This document shows positions 22,615-22,665 of a stretch of 22,665 bases of DNA, piece after piece (the first letter of the stretch is position 1; each line of letters opens with the position of its first letter). A program made the position numbers and the translations under genes. Source of the stretch: Oligoflexales bacterium (GTDB lineage Bacteria; Bdellovibrionota; Oligoflexia; Oligoflexales; Oligoflexaceae). The notes under the pieces were generated by a model that did not search any database, had not been told where the DNA came from, and was given only the letters and a program-made list of their open reading frames with translations. Location: the NCBI GenBank assembly GCA_015232735.1, contig JADFZC010000007.1:1-22665 (forward strand). The letters are read 5' to 3'.

Positions 22615-22665
22615 TGACACACCTGTCTTAATTTTTGACTTCTGATAAATCGATCTCTTTTTTTC

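Noticed and set aside
1..22665. CRISPR array, tRNA or phage-defence system
   Set aside because: No regularly spaced direct repeats, no tRNA-like cloverleaf and no nuclease, toxin or helicase gene was seen. The FkbM and radical SAM genes fit sugar tailoring better than defence.

Overview
The window is part of a surface-polysaccharide (O-antigen or capsule type) biosynthesis locus from a diderm bacterium. Evidence for a diderm is a WaaL/Wzy_C-type O-antigen ligase, two proteins with lipoprotein signal peptides, a nonulosonate (NeuB-family) synthase with a KdsC-like phosphatase, and several sugar-modifying enzymes. GTG and TTG starts are frequent and the base composition is moderate to low in G+C. 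I cannot name the organism. A spirochaete (Leptospira-like) or a deltaproteobacterium-like lineage would both fit, and nothing in the sequence decides between them. No tRNA, rRNA, CRISPR array or intact insertion sequence was seen.

Layout. Plus-strand block, 465-6024: a large membrane protein of a family I do not recognise, a short NeuB-type synthase, a KdsC-like HAD phosphatase, then a 372-base gap holding a nested palindromic element, then a thiamine-diphosphate (acetolactate-synthase-like) enzyme. This block converges at about 6031-6111, in a 35-bp imperfect inverted repeat, with minus-strand genes that fill the rest of the window.

Minus strand, read from right to left. (a) An AT-rich module, 22614-18240: a paralogue of the first membrane protein, an FkbM methyltransferase and a GT-C-like membrane protein. 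(b) A tightly packed eight-gene operon, 18129-10010, with higher G+C and a good sigma-70-like promoter just upstream: SDR, Gfo/Idh oxidoreductase, two tandem FkbM methyltransferases with N-terminal Rossmann modules, a radical SAM enzyme, a zinc-ribbon sugar C-methyltransferase-like protein, an NAD-dependent epimerase/dehydratase and a DPM1/GtrB-like glycosyltransferase. (c) A collagen-like lipoprotein with its own promoter. (d) A small lipoprotein overlapping the O-antigen ligase.

How the genes may work together (inference). The NeuB/HAD pair and the ThDP enzyme would build unusual carbon skeletons, one from PEP and one from a pyruvate-derived C2 unit. The SDR, Gfo/Idh, epimerase, radical SAM and methyltransferases would tailor sugars. 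The GT2 protein would charge a polyprenyl carrier. The GT-C-like and paralogous membrane proteins would act on lipid-linked sugars at the periplasmic face, and the ligase would attach the glycan to its acceptor. A flippase, nucleotidyltransferases and most cytoplasmic glycosyltransferases are absent, so the locus must extend beyond the window or rely on genes elsewhere. The best candidates for something undescribed are the paralogous membrane family at the two ends of the window, the nested palindrome at 3984-4161, and the Rossmann module shared by three neighbouring methyltransferases.
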